Part shown: one piece after another, positions 34,229 through 46,598 of the stretch
Position numbering within the stretch: the first letter of the stretch is position 1
Layout of the letters: every line of letters starts with the position of its first letter
Source: Closterium sp. NIES-65
Taxonomy: Eukaryota > Streptophyta > Zygnematophyceae > Desmidiales > Closteriaceae
Reading direction: 5' to 3'
DNA length: 64,000 nucleotides
Assembly (NCBI GenBank): GCA_948144175.1
Contig: CANXME010002087.1
Coordinates: 2,291,501 to 2,355,500, forward strand
Notes under the pieces: model-generated
The model's database searches: none
Told to the model about the DNA's origin: nothing
What the model saw: the letters and a program-made list of their open reading frames with translations, nothing else
Made by a program: the position numbers and the translations under genes

Positions 34229-36008
34229 CGAGGGAGCTGTCCGCGCTGGGCCTGAGCGAGGGAGAGCCGTACAACCTGTCCTGGACAAATTGCGCGACCT
34301 CTACGCGAAGTTGGCGACCGCGGGAATCACCTACCCGGAGCAGACCAAGTGCCTGAAGATGCTCTCGCTGCTGCCGGAATCGTGGCTTCAATTCACGAGC
34401 GGATTGAGCCTGCCGCAGAACCAGAGCTTGTGGACGCTCGAGTGGGTGCGGACAAAGATTCTAGAGGAGGACTTCCGTCGCCGCCAACTGAGGGGTGGAG
34501 ACGACGGCAGCAGCGGCTACGGGATGCAAGGGAGCCGACGTGCCAAAGGACATGGCTTCGATGGTGCTGGACGCGGTGCAAAGAAAGACGATGACTCCAA
34601 CGACCAGCAAGGAGGTACTGGTTGGGGTCGCGGTGCGAAATCTGGACGTGGGGGCAAGTCGGGTGCTGGTGGCAAAATGAAAGGGAGTTGCTGGTATTGT
34701 GAGAAGGAAGGGCACCCCTGGTTTTTGTACTATAAGAAACCCGATGGATGGACCCCCCAGAATCGTCACCAGGATGGCGGCGCGCGGAGGAACCAGAAAA
34801 ACGGCGCCAACATGGTCGCTGATTCGTCCGACAACAACCCGAAAGGCAACGGCGGTGCGGAGAAGAAGAAGGAGCGCACCGCGGGCCAATTCTTCCATGT
34901 TGGAGACAAGGGGGAGCAAGGAGACGCATCTGCTAAGGTTGGAGCAGAGCTGCACCCCCTGGACTATTGGGTGTTGGACACGTGCGCTGCTTGGACAATG
35001 ACGCCGCGCAAGGACCTGCTGGACGACGTACGCGCTGCACCGATTAACGAGGTGTGCTCTGCCTCTCGACACATGTTAAAGGTGGCTGGTGCGGGACGAG
35101 CTGCGTTTAAGGGAGCGGATGGCAAGCCGGTGGTGCTGCACGACGTTCTCCTCGTCCCCGACCTGAAGGCCAACCTTATCTCCCTCCCTAAGCTTGGCAA
35201 GGCTGGGGTGAACACCAACACAGATGGGGCTCGCACTTATAAGGGGAAGCTGGGCAATCGGGTGCTTTGGGATCTGCACGAGAGCAAGGACGTGTACAGA
35301 TCTATGTGGCAGCTGCCGGCGCTGGCGTGGCACGGTGGGGGGCAGGCTGGAGAGGGGTCTGCATCCCAGGGGGAGTGCAACGCCGTTGGAGGGGTTGGTG
35401 TGAAAGTGTCGGCCAGATCTTGGGAGACGGATTGGGCAACTGCACACCGACGTTTGGGGCATGTGGCAATGCCTTTGCTGAAGCAGGTGGAGAAGGATGG
35501 AGCCGTCTTGAAGCTGAACGGACAACCACCCGATGATAACTGTGAAATTTGCCTCCTTTCAAAGTTCACCCGTTTCCCCTTCCATAGTGTGGCTGGCAGG
35601 AGCAAAAAGCCGTTGGAGCTGGTCCACATGGACTTGGTGGGGCCGCTGCCGGTGCAAAGGCACAAGGGGGAGCGGTATTTCCTAACCATAGTGGATGACT
35701 GGAGCAGGCTAATGTGGGCGTATCCGCTGAAGCAGAAAGATCACGCCGCCTCCACGATTCGGGACGATTGGCTGCCATTTGTGGAGAAGCAAGCGGAGTG
35801 TGCGGTGAAGCGGATTAGGACAGATCGGGGTGGTGAGTTCCTTGGAGCAGAGATGACGGCGTGTCTCAAGAAGCAGGGCATCCAGAGGTAGCTGACCACG
35901 GCTTACACCCCACAGTCCAACGGTGTAGCAGAACGGGCGAACCGGACAATTCTGGAGACAGCTAGGGCGCTACTCATAGAATCTGGGCTGGGCAACTTGA
36001 TGTGGCCC
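34229..36008 (+). pseudogene. Family A gag-protease-integrase fragment
   Basis: Plus-strand Gag from about the RELSALRLSEG region, CCHC knuckle (near 34691), protease with D-T-C in place of D-T-G (near 34978), pre-integrase, and integrase to the NLMWP region. The frame that starts in LTR sequence (34143) reads through the junction to a TAG at 35889-35891, where sister copies have GAG or CAG-GAG context. It shares with the element at 50746 a 9-bp deletion (AVLKLNG instead of AVKGLKLNG), marking a subfamily. Integrase C-terminus, RT and RNase H are missing; it ends at a short foreign stretch (36009). Confidence 0.88.
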
Positions 36009-36081
36009 GATGGGAGCGCGACCAACTGGCGCCGGAAGAGTTCTTCCGCGGGTTGGCGAATACCTTGACCGGAGAGGCGGA
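36009..36081. other. 73-bp sequence of unknown origin at a junction
   Basis: GC-rich sequence (GATGGGAGCGCGACC...GGAGAGGCGG) not found elsewhere in the window. It sits between the integrase fragment on the plus strand and an antisense LTR, consistent with filler DNA inserted during end-joining. Confidence 0.6.
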
Positions 36082-37034
36082 GGATCAAGAGGGACTTAGT
36101 CAAAACAGCAAGAGTACCTTGAACGTCGCGCAGCGTATCGTGCAGACCGTAGATCGGATTAAGCTGAGAATTTACTATATCCAAGCTCACTCTAAGAGCT
36201 TTTAAATAAGCCAAGTTGCCTCGCGAAAAGTTTTGCCATTACGATGTTATGGATTGGAGAGCGTTAGCCTAGCGTTGAAGTGCTAGCGTACTAGCGTTGA
36301 CTCGGATAGCATTCCGCTGTCGCACCGCGTAGAAATGAATTTCCAGGAAGGGAGGAATTGGCTTGAATCAATTTCACTATATTCAGGTACAAACAGAGAA
36401 GGAATAAATAGCTCTATCTAGCAAGGACCTTGGGAATCAACCTGGGAACAACCAGGGATGATCCCAAATAATTCCAAGCAACAGAACCAACCTGGCTGGA
36501 CAAAATAGCAGGTGGTAGGTTGGTGAACAACCTCTCGTTCTGTTTTTCCAACCTGGGAAAACAACAACCAGGTTCAGGTCCTAAAAACAGAACCTGTTTT
36601 GTCTTTGCCCAACCAGCCAAATGCTGGTTCCGCTGGTTTCCCCTGGCCCTGTAGCATGCAGATACAGACAAACAACATCCAACCTTCACCTAAATTGTAC
36701 CCCTATAGGGCCTGCCCTGCTACACTATAGTCAACCAAACAAAACAGTACAATTTCGAGTTGGATAGAACCGAATCTGCGCAATCAAGTAAGTTGAACCG
36801 CAAAGCTTCCATCTTGGGTTCCTTTGCGAGCTCGTCCTTTCTGCTTGTACTGTTCATATCGCGTACAATGTTATGCCGAAGCGCACATTGTGCGAGTACC
36901 TGCAAATGCTTCAAGCGAAAATTGCGAAAACAAACAAATACACGAACATACCATTCACACGCAAATGCATTCGCACATGCATACTCGTACAAACAGACGG
37001 CAGGATGTCGTGCAATGTGAATTTGCACCCAACA
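36082..37034 (-). repeat. Family A LTR, antisense, start-truncated
   Basis: Begins at GGATCAAGAGGGACTTAG, about 140 bp into the antisense LTR, and runs to the intact TGCACCCAACA end. Carries the 91-codon LTR frame at 36414-36689. Confidence 0.9.
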
Positions 37035-37165
37035 CACTCCCCCTCAGCCTGCCGGCTGCATCCTTATCATTCCATACTAGTTCATGCTCATTCCACTCAT
37101 GCGCACACAACGCCAATGAGGCTCATCCGCAAGCCTCTTGGTGAGGAAGTCTGCTGGCTGCTGGT
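37035..37165 (-). pseudogene. RNase H tail and polypurine tract of a disrupted A element
   Basis: Contains the complement of the polypurine tract and the last ~30 codons of the polyprotein (HQQPADFLTKRL...MSGMSMN region), cut at CTGGT by the next antisense LTR. It belongs to the older element whose 3' LTR is 36082-37034; the younger element at 37166 inserted into it. Confidence 0.88.
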
Positions 37166-38263
37166 TGTTGGTGTAAGGGCCTAATAAACTCAAGCTATTA
37201 AGACTTTATCAAACTTAAAACCTCTCCTCGGGGTCACCTCCAAGGGTCCTTGGGTGCCTGGTACAAGACCAGCCCCTATCCTCGGGTCCGAGATTGTAGA
37301 GAGAGGGATCAAGAGGGACTTAGTCAAAACAGCAAGAGTACCTTGAACGTTGCGCAGCAAATCGTGCAGACCGTTGATCGGATTAAGCTGAGAATTTCCT
37401 ATATCGAAGCTCTATCTATATCGAAGAGCTTTAAAATAAGCCAAGTTGCCTCGCGAAAAGTTTTGCCATTACGAAGTTATGGCTTGGACAGCGTTAGCCT
37501 AGCGTTCGAGTGCTAGCGTACTAGCGTTGACTCGGGTAGCATTCCGCCGTCGCACCGCGTAGAAAGGAAATTCCAGCAAGGAAGGAATTCGCTTGAATCA
37601 ATTTCACTATATTCAGGTACAAAGAGAGAAGGAATAAATAGCTCTAGCTAGCAAGGACCTTGGGAATCAACCTGGGAACAACCAAGGATGATCCCAAATA
37701 ATTCCAAGTAACAGAACCAACCTGGCTGGACAAAATAGCAGGTGGTAGGTTGGTGAACAACCTCTAGTTCTGTTTTACCAATCTGGGAAAACAACAACCA
37801 GGTTCAGGTCCTAAAAACAGAACCTGTTTTGTCTTTGCCCAACCAGCCAAATGCTGGTTCCGCTGGTTTCCCCTGGCCCTGTAGCATGCAGATACAGACA
37901 AACAACATCCAACCTTCACCAAATTGTACCTCTATAGTGCCTGCCCTGCTACACTATAGTCAACCAAACAAAACAGTACAGTTTCGAGTTGGATACAAGT
38001 GAATCTACACAATCAATTCAACCGAACCGCAAAGCTTCCATCTTGGGTTCCTTTGCGAGCTCGTCCTTTCTACTTGAACTGTTCATAGCGCGCACAATAT
38101 TGTGCCGAAGCGCATATTGTGCGAGTACCTGCAAATGCTTCAAGCGAAAATTGCGAAAACAAACAAACACACCAACATTCCATTCACACCCAAATGCATT
38201 CGCACACGCATACTCGTACAAACAGATGGCACGATGTCGTGCAATGTGAATTTGCACCCAACA
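37166..38263 (-). repeat. 3' LTR of the best-preserved A element
   Basis: A 1,098-bp antisense LTR, TGTTGGTGTAAGGG to TGCACCCAACA. It has a small insertion relative to sister copies near 37412 (CTATCTATATCGAAGAGC). It is followed by the polypurine tract complement. Confidence 0.92.
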
Positions 38264-38305
38264 CACTCCCCCTCAGCCTGCCGGCTGCATCCCCATCATT
38301 CCATA

Positions 38306-41300
38306 CTAGTTCATGCTCATTCCACTCATGCGCACAGAACTCCAATGAGGCTTATCCGCAAGCCTCTTGGTGAGGAAGTCTGCTGGCTGCTGGTGAGTCT
38401 TGATGTAGATCGGATTCACCGTCCCCCTCTTCACCTCCTTACGCAGCCAGTGCCACTTGATACGCATGTGCTTATTGAGCCCATGAAGCACAGCGTTCCT
38501 GGCCATCCCAAGAGCTCCCTTGCTATCACAGAACAGCGGCGTAGCAACCTTTTGCTCCAGGCCAATCTCCTCTAACAGCCTCCTCAGCCAAATTACCTCT
38601 TTCACCCCATGAAACAGAGCCATGTACTCTGACTCCACGGACGAGAGTGCTGTCTCCCTCTGCTTCTTTGACCTCCAACTAACAGGTCCTCCCCCAACTA
38701 CGCAGATGTATCCTCCCACAGATGAGGAATCCTCCTTCTCAGAGGCCCACGTAGCATCGGTAAAGCAAGTGAGAAAAAGCTTGCCTTCTCCAAGCCTCTC
38801 CCCCTTCTCTTTCAGCACCTCAACCCCTTTCTGCTTCACATGTGCAGATGCGGAGTATTGAACTCCAATGCTTGGGTGAGAGTTTAGATACTTCACCACA
38901 CGCTCAGCTGCATCCACCTGCTCCTCTGATGGACTCTGCACCACCCTAGCCAGCTGCCCAACCGAGAAAGAGATGTCGCGCCTCGTGTGAACTGCTGCAT
39001 ACAAGAGGCTGCCCACCAAGGACTGAAATTGCTGCTGCTCCTCGGCTTCAACCCCTTCATCCTCTGCAGCTTTCACAAGCTTGAATTCTGCTGGCAGGGG
39101 AGTTGCAACCTTGCGCTCATTCTCAATTCCGTACTTCTCCCCAAGCTCCTTGATGAACTTATCCTGGTGCAGCTTCAACCACCTGTGATCCAGATCCCTC
39201 TCCACGTGCATCCCGAGGTAGTACTTTACCTCCCCAATGTTCTTGCACTTGAAGTTCTCCATCAGCTGCTGCTGCACCTTCTGGATCTCTTTCATGCTGC
39301 TGCTAAAGAGAAGAATGTCGTCTACATAGACCAGAAACAGCACCAGCTTCTCCCCCTCCCCCTTGAGAAAGAGGCTCTCATCACAGCTGCTGGTCCTGAA
39401 TCCCATCTCCTCTAAAACAGCTGCCAACTTCTGGTACCAGCAGCGTGGCGCCTGCTTCAAGCCGTAGATGGACTTTTTCAGCTTGCACACCCTGCCCGTA
39501 CCATCCTCATACCCAGGTGGCTGCGTCATGTACACATCCTCCTCTAAAATCCCATTGAGGAATGCCGTTGATATGTCCATCTGGATAATGAACTTCCCAC
39601 TAACTGCTGAATCTGCCAACAAGACACGAAGGGTAGGGGGTTTGGCAGTGGGAGCAAAGATCTCATTGAAGTCCCGCTTCTCCTTCTGCATAAACCCCTT
39701 AGCCACCAACCTACTCTTGTAAATGGTGACCTGTCCCTTGTCGTCAGTCTTGATCCTTAGCACCCACCTGCATTGTACCGCTTTCTTTCCCTCAGGCAGC
39801 ACCACTAGTTCCCAAGTCCCATTCTCCAGCAGGCTCTGGTACTCAGCATCCCTAGAAGCTAGCCATTTGTCCCTATCTGGTCCAGCTAATGCCTCCTCCA
39901 TGCTAGCTGGTTCCTCTGGTGCAGGGGCAAGAAAACAGTACGCAGGCTCATCCCCCTCATACGGGTCATAGCCATGCGGTAGAATCAGCAATGCCTCCTC
40001 GGTCCCAAGCTGCTGCTCCGCTACATCAGCTCCTGCAGTCAGCTTCTTAGTAGCCATACGGGTACGTCCTGGCCTGGAGACAGGTGTCTCACATCCCTTC
40101 ATAACGACACCCTTCGGCTTCTTAGTTTTCCCCTGCTGCTGCTCTCTCCCCTCAGATCCAGCAGCTCCACTAGTGCTACCGCTAGTCTCCATACCATCAC
40201 CTCTACCAGCAGGTGCCTTTTGCACCTTCTTTCCATCACCACCCTCTGCAGCTGCCTCCTTTCCCTCCTCCCACACACTAGGAGTCAGGTCCAGCTGCAT
40301 GGTGATCTGCTCCATCTGCAGGGACACCCTGGCCTCCGGCTGTTTCTCCCAGCTCCCATACATCATGCCCTCAACAAACTTCACATCCCTGCTGTCAAAC
40401 AACACACCCTTGGAAGGCTCCCACAACAGCCATCCCTTGCTCTCAGCAGCCAGCCCCAAATGCACACACCAGATTGCACTCGCCCCCAACTTACTGCGGT
40501 AGGTCTTGGGGACGTGGGCGACTGCCATGCAACCGAACACCCTCAGCATGTCCACCGGCGGCTTTCTCCCAAGCTACCTCTCCAACAGCACCCACGAGTC
40601 ATCCCCAACCTTTGTGGGTACCATGTTCCTAGCGACGGTAGCATGCCGAACAGCATGGGGCCACATCGAGTTGCCCAGCCCAGATTCTATGAGCAGCGCC
40701 CTAGCTGTTTCCAGAATTGTCCGGTTTGCCCGTTCTGCTACACCGTTGGACTGTGGGGTGTAAGCCGTGGTCAGCTCCCTCTAGATGCCCTGCTTCTTGA
40801 GCCAAGACGTCATCTCAGCTCCAAGGAACTCACCACCCCGATCTGTCCTAATCCGCTTCACCACACACTCCGCTTGCTTCTCCACGAACGGCAACCAATC
40901 GTCCCGAATCGTGGAGGCGGCGTGATCTTTCTGCTTCAGCGGATACGCCCACATTAGCCTGCTCCAGTCATCCACTATAGTTAGGAAGTACCGCTCCCCC
41001 TTGTGCCCTTGCACCGGCAGCGGCCCCACCAAGTCCATGTGGACCAGCTCCAACGGCTTTTTGCTCCTGCCAGCCACACTATGGAAGGGGAAACGGGTGA
41101 ACTTTGAAAGGAGGCAAATTTCACAGTTATCATCGGGTGGTTGTCTGTTCAGCTTCAAGCCCTTAACGGCTCCATCCTTCTCTAGCTGCTTCAGCAAAGG
41201 CATTGCCACATGCCCCAAACGTCGGTGTGCCGTTGCCCAATCCGTCTCCCCAGATCTGGCCGACACTTTCACACCAACCCCTCCAACGGCATTGCACTCC

Positions 41301-42874
41301 CCCTGGGATGCAGACCCCTCTCCAGCCTGCCCCCCACCGTGCCACGCCAGTGCCGGCAGCTGCCACATAGATCTGTACACGTCCTTGCTCTCGTGCAGAT
41401 CCCAAAGCACCCGATTGCCCAGCTTCCCCTTATAAGTGCGAGCCCCATCCGTGTTGGTGTTCACCCCAGCCTTGCCAAGCTTACAGAGGGAGATAAGGTT
41501 GGCCTTCAGGTCGGGGACGAGGAGAACTTCGTGCAGCACCACCGCTCCCTTAAACGCAGCTCGTCCCGCACCAGCCACCTTCAACATGTGTCCCGAGGCA
41601 GAGCACACCTCATTAATCGGTGCAGCGCGTACGTCGTCCAGCAGGTCCTTGCGCGGCGTCATTGTCCAAGCAGCGCCTGTGTCCAACACCCAATAGTCCA
41701 GGGGGTGCAGCTCTGCTCCAGCCTTAGCAGATGCGTCTCCTTGCTCCCCCTTGTCTCCCATATGGAAGAATTGGCCCGCGGTGCGCTCCTTCTTCTTTTC
41801 CGCACCACCGTTGCCCTTCGGGTTGTTGTCGAACGAATCAGCGACCATGTTGGCGCTGTTTTTCTGGTTCCTCCGCGCGCCGCCATCTTGGTGACGATTC
41901 TGGGGGGTCCATCCATCGGATTTCTTATAGCACAAAAACCAGGGGTGCCCTTCCTTCTCACAATACCAGCAACTCCCTTTCATTTTGCCACCAGCACCCG
42001 ACTTGCCCCCACGTCCAGATTTCGCACCGCGACCCCAACCGGTACCTCCTTGTTGGTCGTTGGAGTCGTCGTCTTTCTTTGCACCGCGTCCAGCACCACC
42101 GAAGCCACGTCCTTTGCCACGTCGGCTCCCTTGCATCCCGTAGCCGCTGCTGCCGTCGTCTCCACCCCTCAGTTGGCGGCGACGGAAGTCCTCCTCTAGA
42201 ATCTTTGTCCGCACCCACTCGAGCGTCCACAAGCTCTGGTTCTGCGGCAGGCTCAATCCGCTCGTGAATTGAAGCCACGATTCCGGCAGCAGCGAGAGCA
42301 TCTTCAGGCACTTAGTCTGCTCTGGGTAGATGATTCCCGCGGTCGCCAACTTCGCGTAGAGGTCACGCAATTTGTCAGGGACAGGTTGCACCGGCTCTCC
42401 CTCGCTCAGGCGCAACGCGGACAGCTCCCTCTCCAGCATCAATGTTGCAACAACGGAGGTCGGGGCGTGCAGCTCCTTCAACACGGTCCACTCCTTCGGA
42501 CCGCACTCAACCTCCGGCAGCAGGTGCATGACGTGGTGACGCTGGTTCAGCTCCAAACTCTGCGACATCAAGTAGTAGCCAGCCGAGGCGCGCTCGTCCC
42601 AATCTTCCTGAAGGGCGGGGTCACTCGGTCTAGGCTCCTCCCCAATCATTAGTTTCAGCAATCCGATCTGACGGAAATAAAGTTGCATTTTCCAGGCCCA
42701 ATCATCATAGCCCTCACCATTGAACTTCTTGACGGTGAAGTTTTTCAGCACCTCCTTGATCAGCGAGCCCTGGCTTGTTCGCGCTCCCCTTGGCGCAGAA
42801 ACACCAGAATCATGGCTGCCGCTACGATCTTAGGCTGAAGATTCACCAGCTACCGCCGAGGTGTTCCCCGCCAT
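38306..42874 (-). pseudogene. Family A gag-pol polyprotein, most complete copy
   Basis: ATG at 42874, 1,522 codons in one frame. Knuckle cysteines at residues 302 and 305, His 310 and Cys 315. Protease D-T-G at 398. Integrase catalytic D614, D678 and E714 with exact DX35E spacing. RT YVDD at 1183-1186 and RNase H first Asp at 1373. Three nonsense codons break it: TAA at 42830-42832 (Q, codon ~15), TAG at 40781-40783 (Q in QGIQREL) and TAG at 40574-40576 (W in ERWLGRKP). All three are C-to-T or G-to-A changes. A 12-bp in-frame deletion removes DGKP after the protease. With PBS, polypurine tract and both LTRs partly present, it is the reference for the family but not autonomous. Confidence 0.94.
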
Positions 42875-42905
42875 AGCTACCTATAACGAGGATCACAAAA
42901 ACGCA

Positions 42906-42917
42906 GCTCTGATACCA
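42906..42917 (-). other. Primer-binding site, minus element
   Basis: GCTCTGATACCA on the plus strand is TGGTATCAGAGC on the minus strand, 3 nt from the LTR at 42921. Confidence 0.9.
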
Positions 42918-42920
42918 GCT

Positions 42921-43580
42921 TGTTGGTGAAAGGGCCTAATAAACTCAAGCTATTCAGACTTAATCAAACTTAAAACCTCTCCTGGGGGTCACCTCCAAGG
43001 GTCCTTGGGTGCCTGGTACAAGACCAGCCCCTATCCTCGGGTCCGAGTTTGTAGAGAGAGGGATCAAGAGGGACTTAGTCAAAACAGCAAGAGTACCTTG
43101 AACGTCGCGCAGCGTATCGTGCAGACCGTTGATCGGATTAAGCTGAGAATTTCCTATATCAAAGCTCACTCTAAGAGCTTTAAAAAAAGCCAAGTTGCCT
43201 CGCGAAAGATTTGCCATTACGAAGTTATGGCTCGGACAGCGTTAGCCTAACGTTGGAGTGCTAGCGTACTAGCGTTGACTCGGGTAGCATTCCGCCGTCG
43301 CACCGCGTAGAAAGGAAATTCCAGCAAGGAAGGAATTCGCTTGAATCAGTTTCACTATATTCACTATATTCAGGTAAAACAGAGAAGGAATAAATAGCTC
43401 TAGCTAGCAAGGACCTTGGGAATCAACCTGGGAACAACCAGGGATGATCCCAAATAATTCCAAGCAACAGAACCAACCTGGCTGGACAAAATAGCAGGTG
43501 GTAGGTTGGTGAACAACCTCTGGTTCTGTTTTTCCAACCTGGGAAAACAACAACCAGGTTCAGGTCCTAAAAACAGAACC
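42921..43580 (-). repeat. 5' LTR of minus element, truncated
   Basis: An antisense LTR (TGTTGGTGAAAGGGCC) that stops after 660 bp at CAGAACC. After 13 bases (ACCTCTTTCTCGG) a sense LTR begins at 43594. The junction bases resemble the family's RNase H codons for ISFSV. Confidence 0.9.
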
Positions 43581-43593
43581 ACCTCTTTCTCGG

Positions 43594-44684
43594 TGTTGGG
43601 TGCAAATTCACATTGCACGACATCCTGCCGTCTGTTTGTACGAGTATGCGTGTGCGAATGCATTTGCGTGTGAATGGTATGTTGGTGTGTTTGTTTGCTT
43701 TCGCAATTTTCGCTTAAAGCATTTGCAGGTACTCGCACAATGTGCGCTTCGGCATAACATTGTACGCGCTATGAACAGTACAAGCAGAAAGGAGGAGCTC
43801 GCAAAGGAACCAAGATGGAAGCTTTGCGGTTCGGCTTACTTGATTGCGCAGATTCAGTTCTATCCAACTCGAAATTGTACTATTCTGTTTGGTTGACTAT
43901 AGTGTAGCAGGGCAGGCACTATAGGGGTACAATTTAGGTGAAGGTTGGATGTTGTTTGTCTGTATCTGCATGCTACAATACCAAAGGAAACCTGCGGAAC
44001 CAGCATTTGGCTGGTTGGGCAAAGACAAAACAGGTTCTGTTTTGGGGACCTGAAACTGATCGTTGTTTTCCCAGGTTGGAAAAACAGAACCAGAGGTTGT
44101 TTACCAACCTACCACCTGCTGTTTTGTCCAGCCAGGTTGGTTCTGTTGCTTGGAATTATTTGGGATCATCCTTGGTTGTTCCCAGGTTTATTCCCAAGGT
44201 CCTTGCTAGCTAGAACTATTTATTCTTTCTTTGCTTGTACCTGGATATAGTCAATATGATTCAAGCGAATTCCTTCCTTGCTGGAATTTCCTTTCTACGC
44301 GGTGCGACAGCGGAATGCTACCCGAGTCAACGCTAGTACGCTAGCACTCCAACGCTAGGCTAACGCTGTCCGAGCCATAACTTCGTAATGGCAGAACATT
44401 TCGCGAGGCAACTTGGCTTATTTAAAAGCTCTTAGAGTGAGCTTCGATATAGGAAATTCTCAGCTTAATCTGATCAACGGTCTGCACGATACGCTGCGCG
44501 ACGTTCAAGGTACTCTTGCTGTTTTGACTAAGTCCCTCTTGATCCCTCTCTTACAAACTCGGACCCGAGGATAGGGGCTGGTCTTGTACCAGGCACCCAA
44601 GGACCCTTGGAGGTGACCCCGAGGAGAGGTTTTAAGTTTGATAAAGTCTTAATTGCTTGAGTTTATTAGGCCCTTACACCAACA
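43594..44684 (+). repeat. Family A LTR at head of hairpin unit 1
   Basis: A full sense LTR of 1,091 bp with a TTTTGGGGACCTGA variant shared only with the LTR at 46599. It ends CACCAACA and runs directly into antisense RT; there is no PBS. Confidence 0.93.
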
Positions 44685-45359
44685 CCAAGGACTGAAATTG
44701 ATGCTGCTCCTCGGCTTCAACCCCTTCATCATCTGCAGCTTTCACAAGCTTGAATTCTGCTGGCAGGGGAGTTGCAACCTTGCGCTCATTCTCAAACCCG
44801 TACTTCTCCCCAAGCTCCTTGATGAACTTGTCCTGGTGCAGCTTCAACCACCTGTGATCCAGATCCCTCTCCACGTGCATCCCGAGGTAGTACTTTACCT
44901 CCCCAAGGTTCTTGCACTTGAAGTTCTCCATCAGCTGCTGCTGCACCTTCTGGATCTCCTTCATGCTGCTGCTAAAGCGAAGAATGTCGTCTACATAGAC
45001 CAGAAACAGCACCAGCTTCTCCCCCTCTCCCTTGAGAAAGAGGCTCTCATCACAGCTGCTGGTCCTGAATCCCACCTCCTCTAAAACAGCTGCCAACTTC
45101 TGGTACCAGCAGAGTGGCGCCTGCTTCAAGCCGTAGATGGACTTTTTCAGCTTGCACACCCTGCCCGTAGCATCCTTTTACCCAGGTGGCTGCGTCATGA
45201 ACACCTCCTCCTCTAAAATCCCATTGAGGAAAGCTGTTGATATATCCATCTGAATGATGAATTTCCCACTAACGGTTGCATCTGCCAACAAGACACAGAG
45301 GGTAGGGGGTTTGGCAGTGGGAGCAAAGATCTCATTGAAGTCCCGCTTTTCCTTCTACA
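44685..45359 (-). pseudogene. Antisense RT fragment, hairpin unit 1
   Basis: Minus-strand RT from QKEKRDFNEIFAP through MDISTAFLNG and YVDD to the FQSLV region. It has no start, and its reading frame is interrupted near 45170 (changes at the GYEDG codons). In sense transcription from the LTR at 43594 it would be antisense. Bases 44685-45169 pair with 45362-45846. Confidence 0.88.
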
Positions 45360-45846
45360 TGTACGGGCAGGGTGTGCAAGCTGAAAAAGTCCATCTACGG
45401 CTTGAAGCAGGCACCACGCTGCTGGTACCAGAAGTTGGCAGCTGTTTTAGAGGAGATGGGATTCAGGACCAGCAGCTGTGATGAGAGCCTCTTTCTCAAG
45501 GGGGAGGGGGAGAAGCTGGTGCTGACTCTGGTCTTCGTGGACGACATTCTTCTCTTTAGCAGCAGCATGAAGGAGATCCATAAAGTGCAGCAGCAGCTGA
45601 TGGAGAACTTCAAGTGCAAGAACCTTGGGGAGGTAAAGTACTACGTCGGGATGCACGTGGAGAGGGATCTGGATCACAGGTGGTTGAAGCTGCACCAGGA
45701 GAAGTTCATCAAGGAGCTTGGGGAGAAGTACGGAATTGAGAATGAGCGCAAGGTTGCAACTCCCCTGCCAGCAGAATTCAAGCTTGTGAAAGCTGCAGAG
45801 GATGAAGGGGTTGAAGCCGAGGAGCAGCAGCAATTTCAGTCCTTGG
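44685..45846. repeat. Inverted repeat, 485-bp arms, 192-nt spacer (unit 1)
   Basis: Left arm 44685-45169 and right arm 45362-45846 both represent RT codons from GTGRVCKLKKSIYG to QSLV on opposite strands, including YVDD. Arms match with scattered mismatches. The spacer 45170-45361 is antisense RT sequence just upstream of the arm. Confidence 0.88.
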
Positions 45847-46556
45847 TGGACAGCCTCTTGTATGCAGCAGTTCACATGAGGCCCGACATCTCTTTCTCGG
45901 TTGGGCAGCTGGCTAGGGTGGTGCAGAATCCATCAGAGGAGCAGGTGGATGCAGCTGAGCGTGTGGTGAAGTATCCAAACTCTCACCCAAGCGTTGGAGT
46001 TCAATACTCCGCATCTGCACAGGTGTAGCAGAAAGGGGTTGAGGTGCTGAAAGAGAAGGGGGAGAGGCTTGGAGAAGGCAAGCTTTTCCTCACTTGCTTT
46101 ACCGATGCTACGTGGGCCTCTGAGAAGGAGGATTCCTCATCTGTGGGAGGATACATCTGCGTAGTTGGGGGAGGACCGGTTAGTTGGAGGTCAAAGAAGC
46201 ACACGGAGACAGCACTCTCTTCTGTGGAATCAGAGTACATGGCGATGTTCCATGGGGTGAAAGAGGTGATTTGGCTGAGGAGGCTGTTGGAGGAGATTGG
46301 CCAGGAGCAAAAGGTTGCTACGCCGCTGTTTTGTGATAGCAAGGGAGCTCTTGGGATGGCCAGGAACGCTGTGCTTCATAGGCTCAATAAGCACATGCGT
46401 ATCAAGTGGCACTGGCTGCGTAAGGAGGTGAAGAGGGGGACGGTGAATCCGATCTACATCAAGACTCACCAGCAGCCAGCAGACTTCCTCACCAAGAGGC
46501 TTGCAGATGAGCCTCATTGGCATTGTGTGCGCATGGGTGGAATGAGCATGAACTAG
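45362..46556 (+). pseudogene. Sense RT-RNase H fragment, hairpin unit 1
   Basis: Plus-strand RT beginning within GTGRVCKLKKSIYG, with V-D-D (the YVDD tyrosine codon reads F, giving FVDD), connection and RNase H (FTDATWASE, VESEYMA, CDSKGAL). A TAG at 46026-46028 replaces a Lys codon before RNase H. There is no ATG in frame at the start. It is followed by the polypurine tract and the LTR at 46599. Confidence 0.88.
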
Positions 46557-46598
46557 TATGGAATGATGGGGATGCAGCCGGCAGGCTGAGGGGGAGTG

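Noticed and set aside
45372..45374. Start codon for sense RT-RNase H in the hairpin units
   Set aside because: The codon is GTG for the Val of RVCKL in the polyprotein, not an ATG; the frame is a fragment, not a new gene.
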